NCBI GenBank assembly: GCA_946886245.1
Contig: CAMPIF010000275.1
Location: 1 to 6,229, forward strand
Length of the DNA: 6,229 bases
DNA from: Ectopseudomonas composti
Lineage (GTDB): Bacteria > Pseudomonadota > Gammaproteobacteria > Pseudomonadales > Pseudomonadaceae
Reading direction: 5' to 3'
Part shown: positions 1 through 5,005 of the stretch, piece after piece
How the letters are laid out: every line of letters starts with the position of its first letter
How positions within the stretch are numbered: position 1 is the stretch's first letter
Notes under the pieces: generated by a model
Database searches by the model: none
What the model was told of the DNA's origin: nothing
What the model saw: the letters and a program-made list of their open reading frames with translations, nothing else
Translations under genes and position numbers: made by a program

Positions 1-75
1 GTCCATGATGCGGCGACGCGAACGGGCTGTCACCGCCCGCCAGGTCGTAAATGCGTAACCGTTAACCAAAATGCC
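1..75. other. Left-edge sequence, no gene assigned
   Basis: One plus-strand frame runs from the window edge to a TAA at 56-58 and could be the last codons of an upstream gene, but the stretch is too short to identify. A minus-strand ATG at 6-4 could equally start a divergent gene leaving the window. No clear promoter or ribosome binding site for the acetyltransferase is visible here. Confidence 0.3.
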
Positions 76-513
76 ATGGCCAAACAAGCCGCCACTGAAT
101 CCATGATCACACCGCACTTTCGCCATCTGCCCCTGCAGTTGCGCCCTCTGGTCGACAAGTTCTACCGCGATCACCGCTCGCCGATGCGCAGCCAGGCAGG
201 GGACGAACTGTGGGTGGCGCAAAGCGCCAGCGAGATCGTTGCCGCCCTCGGCCTGCGCCCACTGGCGGGCGGGCACTGGCTGACCGGCCTGTTCGTCGCC
301 CCTGCACGGCGACGTCAAGGCGTGGCGGCGGCGCTGCTCGATCACAGCCTGGCGCTGCATCCCGAACCCGTCTGGCTGTTCTGCCATCCCGAGCTGCGCA
401 GCTTCTATCGGCGCCTGGGCTTCGAGGACTGTCAAAGTCTGCCGGCCGCGCTGGCCGAACGGCTGACCCGCTATCAGCGCACCAAATCGCTCATCTCGCT
501 GCGCATCCACTGA
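76..513 (+). CDS. GNAT-family N-acetyltransferase
   Basis: Predicted cytosolic acetyl-CoA-dependent N-acetyltransferase; the substrate cannot be deduced. In the 145-residue reading, the acetyl-CoA binding motif A is at residues 71-92 (GLFVAPARRRQGVAAALLDH). It contains the pyrophosphate-binding R/Q-x-x-G-x-A signature (RRQGVA), preceded by the usual beta-strand and followed by a hydrophobic helix. Motif B-like sequence follows at about 99-119, including FYRRLGF (110-116), a typical GNAT ending. The length is normal for a single-domain GNAT. The start is uncertain: neither ATG 76 nor the in-frame ATG 103 (136 residues) has a good Shine-Dalgarno, and the frame is open to the window edge. ATG 103 removes a poorly structured N-terminus and may be the true start. 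The diguanylate cyclase follows on the same strand after 108 bp with no convincing terminator between them, so co-transcription is possible. Family call is firm; specific function is unknown. Confidence 0.88.
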   Translation: MAKQAATESMITPHFRHLPLQLRPLVDKFYRDHRSPMRSQAGDELWVAQSASEIVAALGLRPLAGGHWLTGLFVAPARRRQGVAAALLDHSLALHPEPVWLFCHPELRSFYRRLGFEDCQSLPAALAERLTRYQRTKSLISLRIH

Positions 514-621
514 ACAGCCTGTCGCCCTGGGCAAAAATACTGGCACTTTGCTCAGGAATGCCCCTTGCCATACGCGGTCAAAGCTCTGCATGCTTGCCCC
601 ATAACAACGAAAAGAAACGCT

Positions 622-1668
622 ATGGCTACCCAGACCGCTCGTTTGCTGAAGCGCCTGCGCAACGATTTCCAGCTGTCGATCATCACCCTGATGGGTCTGT
701 TCGGTGTCATCGGCATCTCGCCCTATGCCGTCTACCGCCTGCTAAATGGCAACTATCTGGTCGGCATTGCCGACACCATCATCGTTCTGTCCACGCTGTT
801 CGCCGTGCTCTATGCCTGGGTCACCCGCGACACGGTCAAACCCGGTATCTACCTGGCGGCCGTGTTCTCTGTCGGCGCCACGCTGATCGCCATCAACCTG
901 GGGGTCAACGGCCTGTTCTGGATCTACCCGCTGATCCTCTTCAACTTCTTCATGGTCACCCCCGGCAAGGCCCTGCTGGCCACTGCGCTGGTGCTGGTCA
1001 GTTTGGTCAGCCATGCCCTGCTGGTACCCGGCAGCGTGTTCGAAAGCCACTACCAGATGGTGTCGTTCCTGGTCACCTGCATGATGGCCAGCGTGCTCAG
1101 CTTCATCTTCGCCTTCCGCACCCGCAACCAGCGCGACCAGTTGCAACTGCTGGCCATTCATGACCCGCTGACCGGCGCCCGCAACCGCCGGGCGATGAAC
1201 GAAGAACTGAAGATCGCCATGGCCAGCCATCGCCGCCACAGCGACAGCTACGGCCTGCTGGTAATGGATCTGGATCACTTCAAGCAGATCAACGACCGCT
1301 TCGGCCATCACGTTGGCGACCAGGTGCTGGTGGCCTTCGTCGAGCTGATCAAGCGCTGTTCACGCAAGGAAGATCGCTTGTTCCGCTTTGGTGGCGAGGA
1401 GTTTCTCCTGTTGCTGCCCAACACCGATCTCGCGGGCCTGCAGGCCGCAGCGCAGAATCTGCTCAGCTGGGTCGCGCAGGAGCTGAAAAGCCCGGGCGGC
1501 GCGGTGACCGTCTCCATCGGCGGCGCCATTCTGCACAGTGGCGAGCATTGGGAAAGCTGGCTGCAGCGCGCCGATGAATGCCTGTACCGCGCCAAGAGCG
1601 AGGGGCGCAATCGCGCGGTGATCGCCGAAGCGCCGAGCAGCCCGAACAAGACTGTCACCAGCCACTAG
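622..1668 (+). CDS. Membrane-bound diguanylate cyclase (GGEEF domain)
   Basis: Predicted to make cyclic di-GMP from two GTP at the inner membrane, promoting sessile behaviour. The protein has 348 residues. The N-terminal half has six hydrophobic segments at about residues 18-41, 45-67, 75-93, 98-112, 117-135 and 146-165, forming a membrane sensor module with little periplasmic sequence; no named sensor domain was recognised. The GGDEF domain starts at DPLTGARNRR (181-190). It contains MDLDHFKQIND (215-225), the active-site GGEEF (257-261), VSIGG (297-301) and ADECLYRAKSEGRN (317-330). The allosteric inhibitory site RxxD is present as RKED (248-251), exactly five residues before GGEEF, so catalysis and product inhibition both look intact. 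Start chosen at ATG 622; an upstream in-frame TTG at 565 has no support. The ribosome binding site is weak (A-rich GAAAAGAAA). The TAG stop overlaps the left end of the inserted element at 1668. No EAL domain is present. Confidence 0.95.
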   Translation: MATQTARLLKRLRNDFQLSIITLMGLFGVIGISPYAVYRLLNGNYLVGIADTIIVLSTLFAVLYAWVTRDTVKPGIYLAAVFSVGATLIAINLGVNGLFWIYPLILFNFFMVTPGKALLATALVLVSLVSHALLVPGSVFESHYQMVSFLVTCMMASVLSFIFAFRTRNQRDQLQLLAIHDPLTGARNRRAMNEELKIAMASHRRHSDSYGLLVMDLDHFKQINDRFGHHVGDQVLVAFVELIKRCSRKEDRLFRFGGEEFLLLLPNTDLAGLQAAAQNLLSWVAQELKSPGGAVTVSIGGAILHSGEHWESWLQRADECLYRAKSEGRNRAVIAEAPSSPNKTVTSH

Positions 1669-1853
1669 GGTCTGCATGAAAAGTCGTCGAGCGAAGGTCA
1701 GGCAATACCGATGGCGGCCCCGCAAAAACAGGCGAAGAACGGCAGGGGTCGCGTTCGACTTTACGTGCTGTAAATGAGCATTCTGACTGGGCTCGCACAC
1801 GAGCCTGTTTTTAACGCAGCATCACCGAGCGCAGGCACTTTTCGTACAGAGCC
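1668..1853. mobile_element. MITE-like palindromic element with terminal inverted repeats
   Basis: A 186-bp non-coding segment bounded by imperfect inverted repeats. The left end is GGGTCTGCATGAAAAGT (1668-1684). The right end (1837-1853), read on the minus strand, is GGCTCTGTACGAAAAGT, matching at 14 of 17 positions. Both ends abut the dinucleotide TA (1666-1667 and 1854-1855), which fits a TA target duplication; CTAG/CTAA at the two borders also resembles a YTAR-type target. Inside is a second, perfect 10-bp inverted repeat (AAAAACAGGC 1724-1733 and GCCTGTTTTT 1803-1812), so the element is a nested palindrome. It encodes no protein of note, so it would need a transposase in trans. TA or YTAR targets suggest an IS630-like or IS5-like parent, but this is inference. 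It could instead be a decayed internal-deletion derivative of an insertion sequence. Confidence 0.68.
1790..1812 (+). terminator. Rho-independent terminator inside the MITE-like element
   Basis: A perfect 6-bp GC-rich stem, GGCTCG (1790-1795) and CGAGCC (1800-1805), with a CACA loop is followed directly by TGTTTTT (1806-1812). On the plus strand this is a good intrinsic terminator for the diguanylate cyclase transcript, about 120 nt after its stop codon. The minus-strand reading lacks a T-tract after this hairpin. A weaker long-range alternative exists for leftward transcripts: the arms 1812-1803 and 1733-1724 pair and end in TTTTT. Confidence 0.7.
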
Positions 1854-1860
1854 TAAGGCG

Positions 1861-2187
1861 TCAGCGGCTGCGCTGCTGCTGATAACTACCACTGCCCGGC
1901 TGGCGCTCGATGATCAGCCCGCCCGGATATTCGATGCTCTGCCGAATGCCACCACGGCTTTCGCTGGAATAACTGCCATAGCGGCTTTCCTGACGCACGC
2001 TGCCCTGCGGCAGACGCTGCCCACCGTAGAGATTGTGCTGCCGATAACTCGACGAACCCGAGACGCTGCCACTGGCGCCGGGGCTGACGTAGCTCTTGGG
2101 GATGACGCGAATGGTCTGCGGCTGATCGGCGAACGCAGCACCAGCGAACGACGCAGCCAGGACCAACACAAGCGAACGAATGAACAT
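1861..2187 (-). CDS. Small exported Ser/Gly/Tyr-rich protein, function unknown
   Basis: I do not recognise a named family. The 108-residue product begins with a clear Sec signal peptide: MFIRS, a hydrophobic core to about residue 17, and an AFA|D cleavage site after residue 20. The mature part of about 88 residues is low complexity: 18 Ser, 13 Gly and 7 Tyr, with many Gln and Arg, no Cys and no Trp. It is therefore probably flexible, without disulfides, in the periplasm or outside the cell. No lipobox and no further membrane segment is visible. The start is ATG 2187, set by a strong Shine-Dalgarno (AGGGAAG, 2194-2200, seven bases upstream); a TTG six bases earlier would overlap that site and is rejected. 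It converges on the diguanylate cyclase across the inserted element. The signal peptide, Shine-Dalgarno and uninterrupted frame argue that it is a real gene. Confidence 0.82.
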   Translation of the reverse strand: MFIRSLVLVLAASFAGAAFADQPQTIRVIPKSYVSPGASGSVSGSSSYRQHNLYGGQRLPQGSVRQESRYGSYSSESRGGIRQSIEYPGGLIIERQPGSGSYQQQRSR

Positions 2188-2193
2188 GAGCAA

Positions 2194-2200
2194 CTTCCCT
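2194..2200 (-). promoter_or_regulatory. Ribosome binding site of the small exported protein
   Basis: AGGGAAG on the minus strand lies seven bases before ATG 2187. It decides between this ATG and a TTG two codons upstream. Confidence 0.7.
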
Positions 2201-2296
2201 GCGAGTCAGGGCCAGACGTCATGCGCCTGAGCCGAAAACCATCATCACACCGGGTTGGACAACAGCGCGAGGGAATTTTCTGCGCTGATACGACAG

Positions 2297-2318
2297 AGGG
2301 TCAGCCGAAGCTGACCCT
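2297..2318 (-). terminator. UUCG-capped hairpin downstream of tRNA-Thr
   Basis: On the minus strand this is a perfect 9-bp stem (AGGGTCAGC and GCTGACCCT) closed by TTCG. The loop is flanked by C and G, giving the extra-stable cUUCGg tetraloop. It starts 11 nt after the encoded CCA end of the tRNA. The tail is only weakly T-rich (CTGTCG), so it may act as a terminator or as a 3' processing barrier. It separates the tRNA from the small exported gene downstream. Confidence 0.65.
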
Positions 2319-2328
2319 TTGCTGGACA

Positions 2329-2404
2329 TGGTGCCGGAGATAGGAATCGAACCTACGACCTTCGCGTTACGAGTGCGCTGCTCTACCGACTGAGCTACAC
2401 CGGC
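2329..2404 (-). tRNA. tRNA-Thr (anticodon CGU)
   Basis: Reading the minus strand gives a 76-nt cloverleaf with encoded CCA. The acceptor 5' strand is GCCGGTG, the D-arm is GCTC/GAGC, the anticodon loop is CTCGTAA with anticodon CGT (reading ACG), and the T-arm is GTAGG-TTCGAAT-CCTAT. Position 73 is A followed by CCA. It resembles enterobacterial tRNA-Thr(CGU) closely in the anticodon arm and variable region, including the G27/A43 non-pair as I recall that tRNA. Two further mismatches are visible: T6/T67 in the acceptor stem and A31/C39 closing the anticodon stem. It has its own promoter upstream and a hairpin downstream, and lies 55 bp after the stop of the CvfB-like gene on the same strand. 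Confidence 0.95.
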
Positions 2405-2418
2405 GGGAAAACGACGGC

Positions 2419-2447
2419 ATTATGCGAGTTGCCACGCTCGCGCTCAA
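2419..2447 (-). promoter_or_regulatory. Sigma-70 promoter for tRNA-Thr
   Basis: On the minus strand, TTGAGC (2447-2442) and CATAAT (2424-2419) are separated by exactly 17 bp. This places the transcription start near 2412, a few bases before the mature tRNA 5' end at 2404. The stretch after the -10 is GC-rich (GCCGTCG), as in stringently controlled stable-RNA promoters; that regulatory reading is inference. Confidence 0.72.
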
Positions 2448-2459
2448 GTCGCTGCGACG

Positions 2460-3302
2460 TCAGCTGTCGAGCAGTTCGATGCGGTCGTCGTGGATGCGGA
2501 TCAACCCCTGCTTGTAGAGGCCGCCAATGGCCTTCTTGAAGTTGCCCTTGCTGACCCGGAAGTGCTCGGAGATCAGTTCCGGCGGGCTCTTGTCACCCAG
2601 CGCCAGCACACCGCCCTGCGCGCGCAGTCGTTCGATGATCTGCTCGGCCAGACCACTGGCGGCTTCGTGACCGATGGGCTGCAGGCTCAGGCTGATCTTG
2701 CCATCGGCGCGCAGCTCCTTGATGTAGCCCTTCTCGCGCATGCCACCGCGAATGAACTTGAACAGTTCGTTCTTGTGGATCAGGCCCCAGTGCTTGCCGT
2801 CGATGATGGCCTTGAAACCGAGATCGGTACGCTCGACCACCAGCAGGTCGACTTCCTGGCCGACCTGGTAATTGGCCGGCACCTTGTCCAGGTGGCGGTC
2901 CAGACGCGCGGTGGCGGTGAGGCGGCGGGTGCGCTTGTCCAGGTAGAGGTAGATCACGCAGTAGTCGCCGATCTGCAGCGGACGCTTCTCTTCGGAATGC
3001 GGCAGCAGCAGGTCCTTGGGCAGGCCCCAGTCGAAGAACAGGCCGACGCGGTTGATATCCACCACCTTGAGGCTGGCGAACTCACCGAGCTGGATCTTCG
3101 GTTTCAGGGTGGTGGCGATCAGCTTGTCTTCGCTGTCGAGGTAGAGGAACACGTTGAGCCAGTCATCGACTTCGCTCGGTGTGTCCTTGGGGATGTAGCG
3201 CTTGGGCAGGAGGATTTCACCATCCGCACCACCGTCCAGGTACAGACCGAAATCGGTGTGCTTGACCACCTGCAAAGAATTCATCCGCCCAATCAAGGCC
3301 AT
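2460..3302 (-). CDS. CvfB/YitL-family RNA-binding protein, three S1-like domains plus winged helix
   Basis: Predicted cytosolic RNA-binding protein of the CvfB family (YitL in Bacillus, CvfB in Staphylococcus, where it affects virulence gene expression). The 280-residue protein has the family's full architecture. The first S1-like fold is at about residues 4-66 (VVKHTDFGLYLDGGADGEILLP). The second is at about 73-133 (GEFASLKVVDINRVGLFFDW, then a second half ending RRLTATARL). The third, most canonical S1 domain is at about 146-208 (GQEVDLLVVERTDLGFKAIIDG, ending GKISLSLQP). The C-terminal winged helix spans about 215-278, with a recognition-helix region around SKGNFKKAIGGLYKQGLI (251-268). 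Start ATG 3302 is supported by GAGGTG at 3310-3315 on the minus strand. The gene ends 55 bp before tRNA-Thr on the same strand, without a clear terminator in the gap, and is divergent from the 63-residue gene. Its role in Pseudomonas is not known to me. Confidence 0.93.
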   Translation of the reverse strand: MALIGRMNSLQVVKHTDFGLYLDGGADGEILLPKRYIPKDTPSEVDDWLNVFLYLDSEDKLIATTLKPKIQLGEFASLKVVDINRVGLFFDWGLPKDLLLPHSEEKRPLQIGDYCVIYLYLDKRTRRLTATARLDRHLDKVPANYQVGQEVDLLVVERTDLGFKAIIDGKHWGLIHKNELFKFIRGGMREKGYIKELRADGKISLSLQPIGHEAASGLAEQIIERLRAQGGVLALGDKSPPELISEHFRVSKGNFKKAIGGLYKQGLIRIHDDRIELLDS

Positions 3303-3331
3303 CGCGTTTCACCTCACCAAAACAGCCGGCC

Positions 3332-3337
3332 ATTCTA
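3332..3337 (-). promoter_or_regulatory. Candidate -10 element for the CvfB-like gene
   Basis: TAGAAT on the minus strand lies 29 bp before the start codon, giving a short leader that contains the GAGGTG ribosome binding site. No good -35 hexamer is visible at 16-18 bp, so this is tentative. Confidence 0.35.
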
Positions 3338-3504
3338 CCCGAGTTGACGCGCGACCGGGCTGGCCGCATGGCAAAACGACGGCCGGTCGAATGGTGGCAT
3401 AAGTGCCTGGGAAACAAGCCATAAGTTGCTGCGAAAAGTGGGTGAGAGGCAGCGTTACGCTATTCATCACGGCGATTAACCAAGCAGGAAGGGGCTGCTT
3501 CAGG

Positions 3505-3510
3505 CATAAT
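3505..3510 (+). promoter_or_regulatory. Candidate -10 element for the 63-residue gene
   Basis: CATAAT lies 32 bp before ATG 3543, with no convincing -35 at standard spacing. The rest of the 240-bp divergent gap (3303-3542) shows only short repeats such as GGCA-TAAG-TGCC near 3387 and no further gene. Confidence 0.35.
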
Positions 3511-3542
3511 GGCCGGCCGCCCATCTGAAAGAGATCAAGGTC

Positions 3543-3734
3543 ATGGCCACCCTGCGCGTGAAGTCCTCCTCCAGCAAAGTCAGCAAACCCGCCCCTGCCG
3601 TGGAAACCCGCGAGTCCATCGAGGCGCAGATTGCTGCCTTCCTGCAGGGCGGTGGCGAGATCCAGCAGATCGCCAAGGGCGTCAGCGGCCAGACTTACGG
3701 CGGCACGCGCCAGATCACCATCAGCAAGAAGTGA
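3543..3734 (+). CDS. Small basic protein of 63 residues, function unknown
   Basis: I do not recognise a characterised family. The first 20 residues are Lys/Ser/Pro-rich and probably disordered (MATLRVKSSSSKVSKPAPAV). A helix-forming segment follows (ETRESIEAQIAAFLQGGGEI, 21-40), then a Gly-rich stretch and a Lys-ending tail (ITISKK). The IEAQIAAFLQGGGEIQQI pattern, helix then glycine turn then strand, suggests a small folded core that could bind nucleic acid, but this is only inference. There is no signal peptide and no Cys or Trp. An AAGG lies two bases before ATG 3543, close for a Shine-Dalgarno, with GAGA slightly further upstream. It is divergent from the CvfB-like gene and convergent with the PQQ dehydrogenase, and ends just before a strong hairpin. 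The compact gene layout, -10-like sequence upstream and hairpin downstream support a real gene. Confidence 0.75.
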   Translation: MATLRVKSSSSKVSKPAPAVETRESIEAQIAAFLQGGGEIQQIAKGVSGQTYGGTRQITISKK

Positions 3735-3741
3735 TCGCCTC

Positions 3742-3760
3742 GGGTGCGCATTGCGCACCC
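3742..3760. terminator. Hairpin between convergent genes, possible bidirectional terminator or REP-like repeat
   Basis: A perfect 8-bp GC-rich stem, GGGTGCGC (3742-3749) and GCGCACCC (3753-3760), with an ATT loop lies in the 42-bp gap between two convergent stop codons. Neither strand has a T-tract after it, so it is not a textbook intrinsic terminator. It may act as a 3' end stabiliser for both transcripts or be a dispersed intergenic repeat. Confidence 0.5.
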
Positions 3761-3776
3761 AGCCCCTCCCTCATAA

Positions 3777-4922
3777 CTACTCGCTCGCCAGCCCCAGGCG
3801 CAGCAACTGCCCTTTCGGCGCATCCGTCAGCACATAGACATAGCCGTCCGGCCCTTGCCGTACGTCGCGTACCCGTGCGTTCAGTGACTCCAGCAGACGT
3901 TCCTCATGCACGATCGTGTCGCCATCGAGCTGCAGGCGAATCAGCGCCTGGCCGGAAAGCGCGCCGATGAACAGGTTGTGCTGCCAGGCCGGGAAACGCT
4001 CGGCATCGTAGAAGGCCATGCCACTGATCGCCGGTGATTTTTCCCAGACGTGATGCGGCGGCTCGGTGCCTTCCAGCGTTTCGCCCTTGGCCTCGGGAAT
4101 CGCCAGCATCGAATAGTTCACCCCGTGCGTCGCCAGCGGCCAGCCATAGTTCTTGCCCGCTTCAGGAACGTTGATTTCGTCGCCACCACGCGGGCCATGC
4201 TCGTGGGTCCACAGGCGGCCACTCCAGGGATTGAGCGCTGCGCCCTGCTGGTTGCGGTGACCGTAGGACCAGATTTCCTCACGCGCGCCGTCACGGCTGA
4301 CGAAGGGGTTGTCCTCGGGTATGCGCCCGTCCGGGAAGATGCGCACCAGTTTGCCCTGCAGCTTGTCGAGGTCCTGCGCGGTGGGGCGATTGTTGTTGTC
4401 GCCCAGGGCGATGAACAGATGGCCATCGCGGTCGAACACCAGGCGCGAACCAAAGTGCGTGCCGCTGGACAGCTTGGGTTGCTGGCGGAAGATCACCTCG
4501 AAACCTTCCAACGCCGTGGCATCGGCCGACAGCTTGCCATGCCCTACAGCCGTACCCGCAGCGCCGTCGCCTTGCTCGGCGTAGGACAGATAGACCAGGC
4601 GGTCTTCGGCGAAATCAGGCGACAGCACCACGTCGAGCAAGCCGCCCTGGCCGACGGCGAAGACCCTGGGCACACCGCGCAGCGGCGGCGAAACCTCGCC
4701 CTCGGCACTTACCCGGCGCAAGGCTCCTGGCCGCTCGCTGACCAGGAAACCCTGGCCATCCGGCAGGAAGGCGACGGCCCAGGGATTGGCCAGACCTTCG
4801 GCGACGGTGTGAACGTTCAGCGGCCCCAGCTCGGAGCTCAGTTGCCGGTCTTCGGCGAAGCTGTGCTGGTAGCCGAACAGGGCGAGCAGACCGAGGGCGG
4901 CGAGGGGTTTCAGGCGCGGCAT
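3777..4922 (-). CDS. Periplasmic PQQ-dependent aldose sugar dehydrogenase (YliI/Asd type)
   Basis: Predicted soluble periplasmic quinoprotein that oxidises aldose sugars with PQQ, in the GSDH/sorbosone dehydrogenase family with E. coli YliI (Asd). The 381-residue form starts at ATG 4922 with GGAG eight bases upstream; an ATG eleven codons earlier (4955) would place charged and polar residues before the signal peptide. Residues 1-23 form a signal peptide ending HSFA|ED. The beta-propeller starts with GLANPWAVAFLPDG (43-56). Likely active-site parts are the catalytic histidine H156 in GTHFGSRLVFD (154-164), GDNNNR (174-179), HRNQQG (222-227), HEHGPRGGDEIN (240-251), KNYGWP (257-262) and the paired arginines R350/R352 in ARVRDV (349-354). 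These assignments follow the soluble glucose dehydrogenase pattern. PQQ synthesis genes are not in the window. The solute-binding protein gene lies 83 bp upstream on the same strand, so co-transcription is possible. Confidence 0.93.
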   Translation of the reverse strand: MPRLKPLAALGLLALFGYQHSFAEDRQLSSELGPLNVHTVAEGLANPWAVAFLPDGQGFLVSERPGALRRVSAEGEVSPPLRGVPRVFAVGQGGLLDVVLSPDFAEDRLVYLSYAEQGDGAAGTAVGHGKLSADATALEGFEVIFRQQPKLSSGTHFGSRLVFDRDGHLFIALGDNNNRPTAQDLDKLQGKLVRIFPDGRIPEDNPFVSRDGAREEIWSYGHRNQQGAALNPWSGRLWTHEHGPRGGDEINVPEAGKNYGWPLATHGVNYSMLAIPEAKGETLEGTEPPHHVWEKSPAISGMAFYDAERFPAWQHNLFIGALSGQALIRLQLDGDTIVHEERLLESLNARVRDVRQGPDGYVYVLTDAPKGQLLRLGLASE

Positions 4923-5005
4923 CGTGGCGTCTCCAGGCGTCAGACAGGCGGCCATAGTGCAACAGCCCCTGAGCCGTGGCAGCCCCGCAAAAGTTTCCTC
5001 AGGTT

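Noticed and set aside
541..556. TGGCAC...TTGCT resembling a sigma-54 promoter before the cyclase
   Set aside because: The GG and GC elements are only about 7 bp apart, too close for the -24/-12 spacing.
565..621. Upstream TTG start for the diguanylate cyclase
   Set aside because: It adds 19 residues with no Shine-Dalgarno support; ATG 622 leads directly into a short cytoplasmic N-terminus before the first membrane helix.
210..1163. Long plus-strand open frame spanning the acetyltransferase and cyclase region
   Set aside because: It is Arg/Ala/Pro/His-rich, crosses two well-supported genes in another frame, and shows no domain or ribosome binding site. It is a high-GC shadow frame.
1774..2343. 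Plus-strand open frame covering the element's right part and the small exported gene
   Set aside because: It starts inside the inverted-repeat element, has no ribosome binding site, and runs through the tRNA terminator hairpin. The opposite frame has a signal peptide and a strong Shine-Dalgarno.
2329..2404. tRNA-Thr as an integration attachment site
   Set aside because: No integrase gene, no repeat of the tRNA 3' end elsewhere in the window, and ordinary genes on both sides.
2490..3347. Plus-strand open frame of 285 codons opposite the CvfB-like gene
   Set aside because: It is exactly antisense to a gene with clear S1 and winged-helix motifs; its Val/Asp/Gln-rich composition is typical of a reverse-strand shadow.
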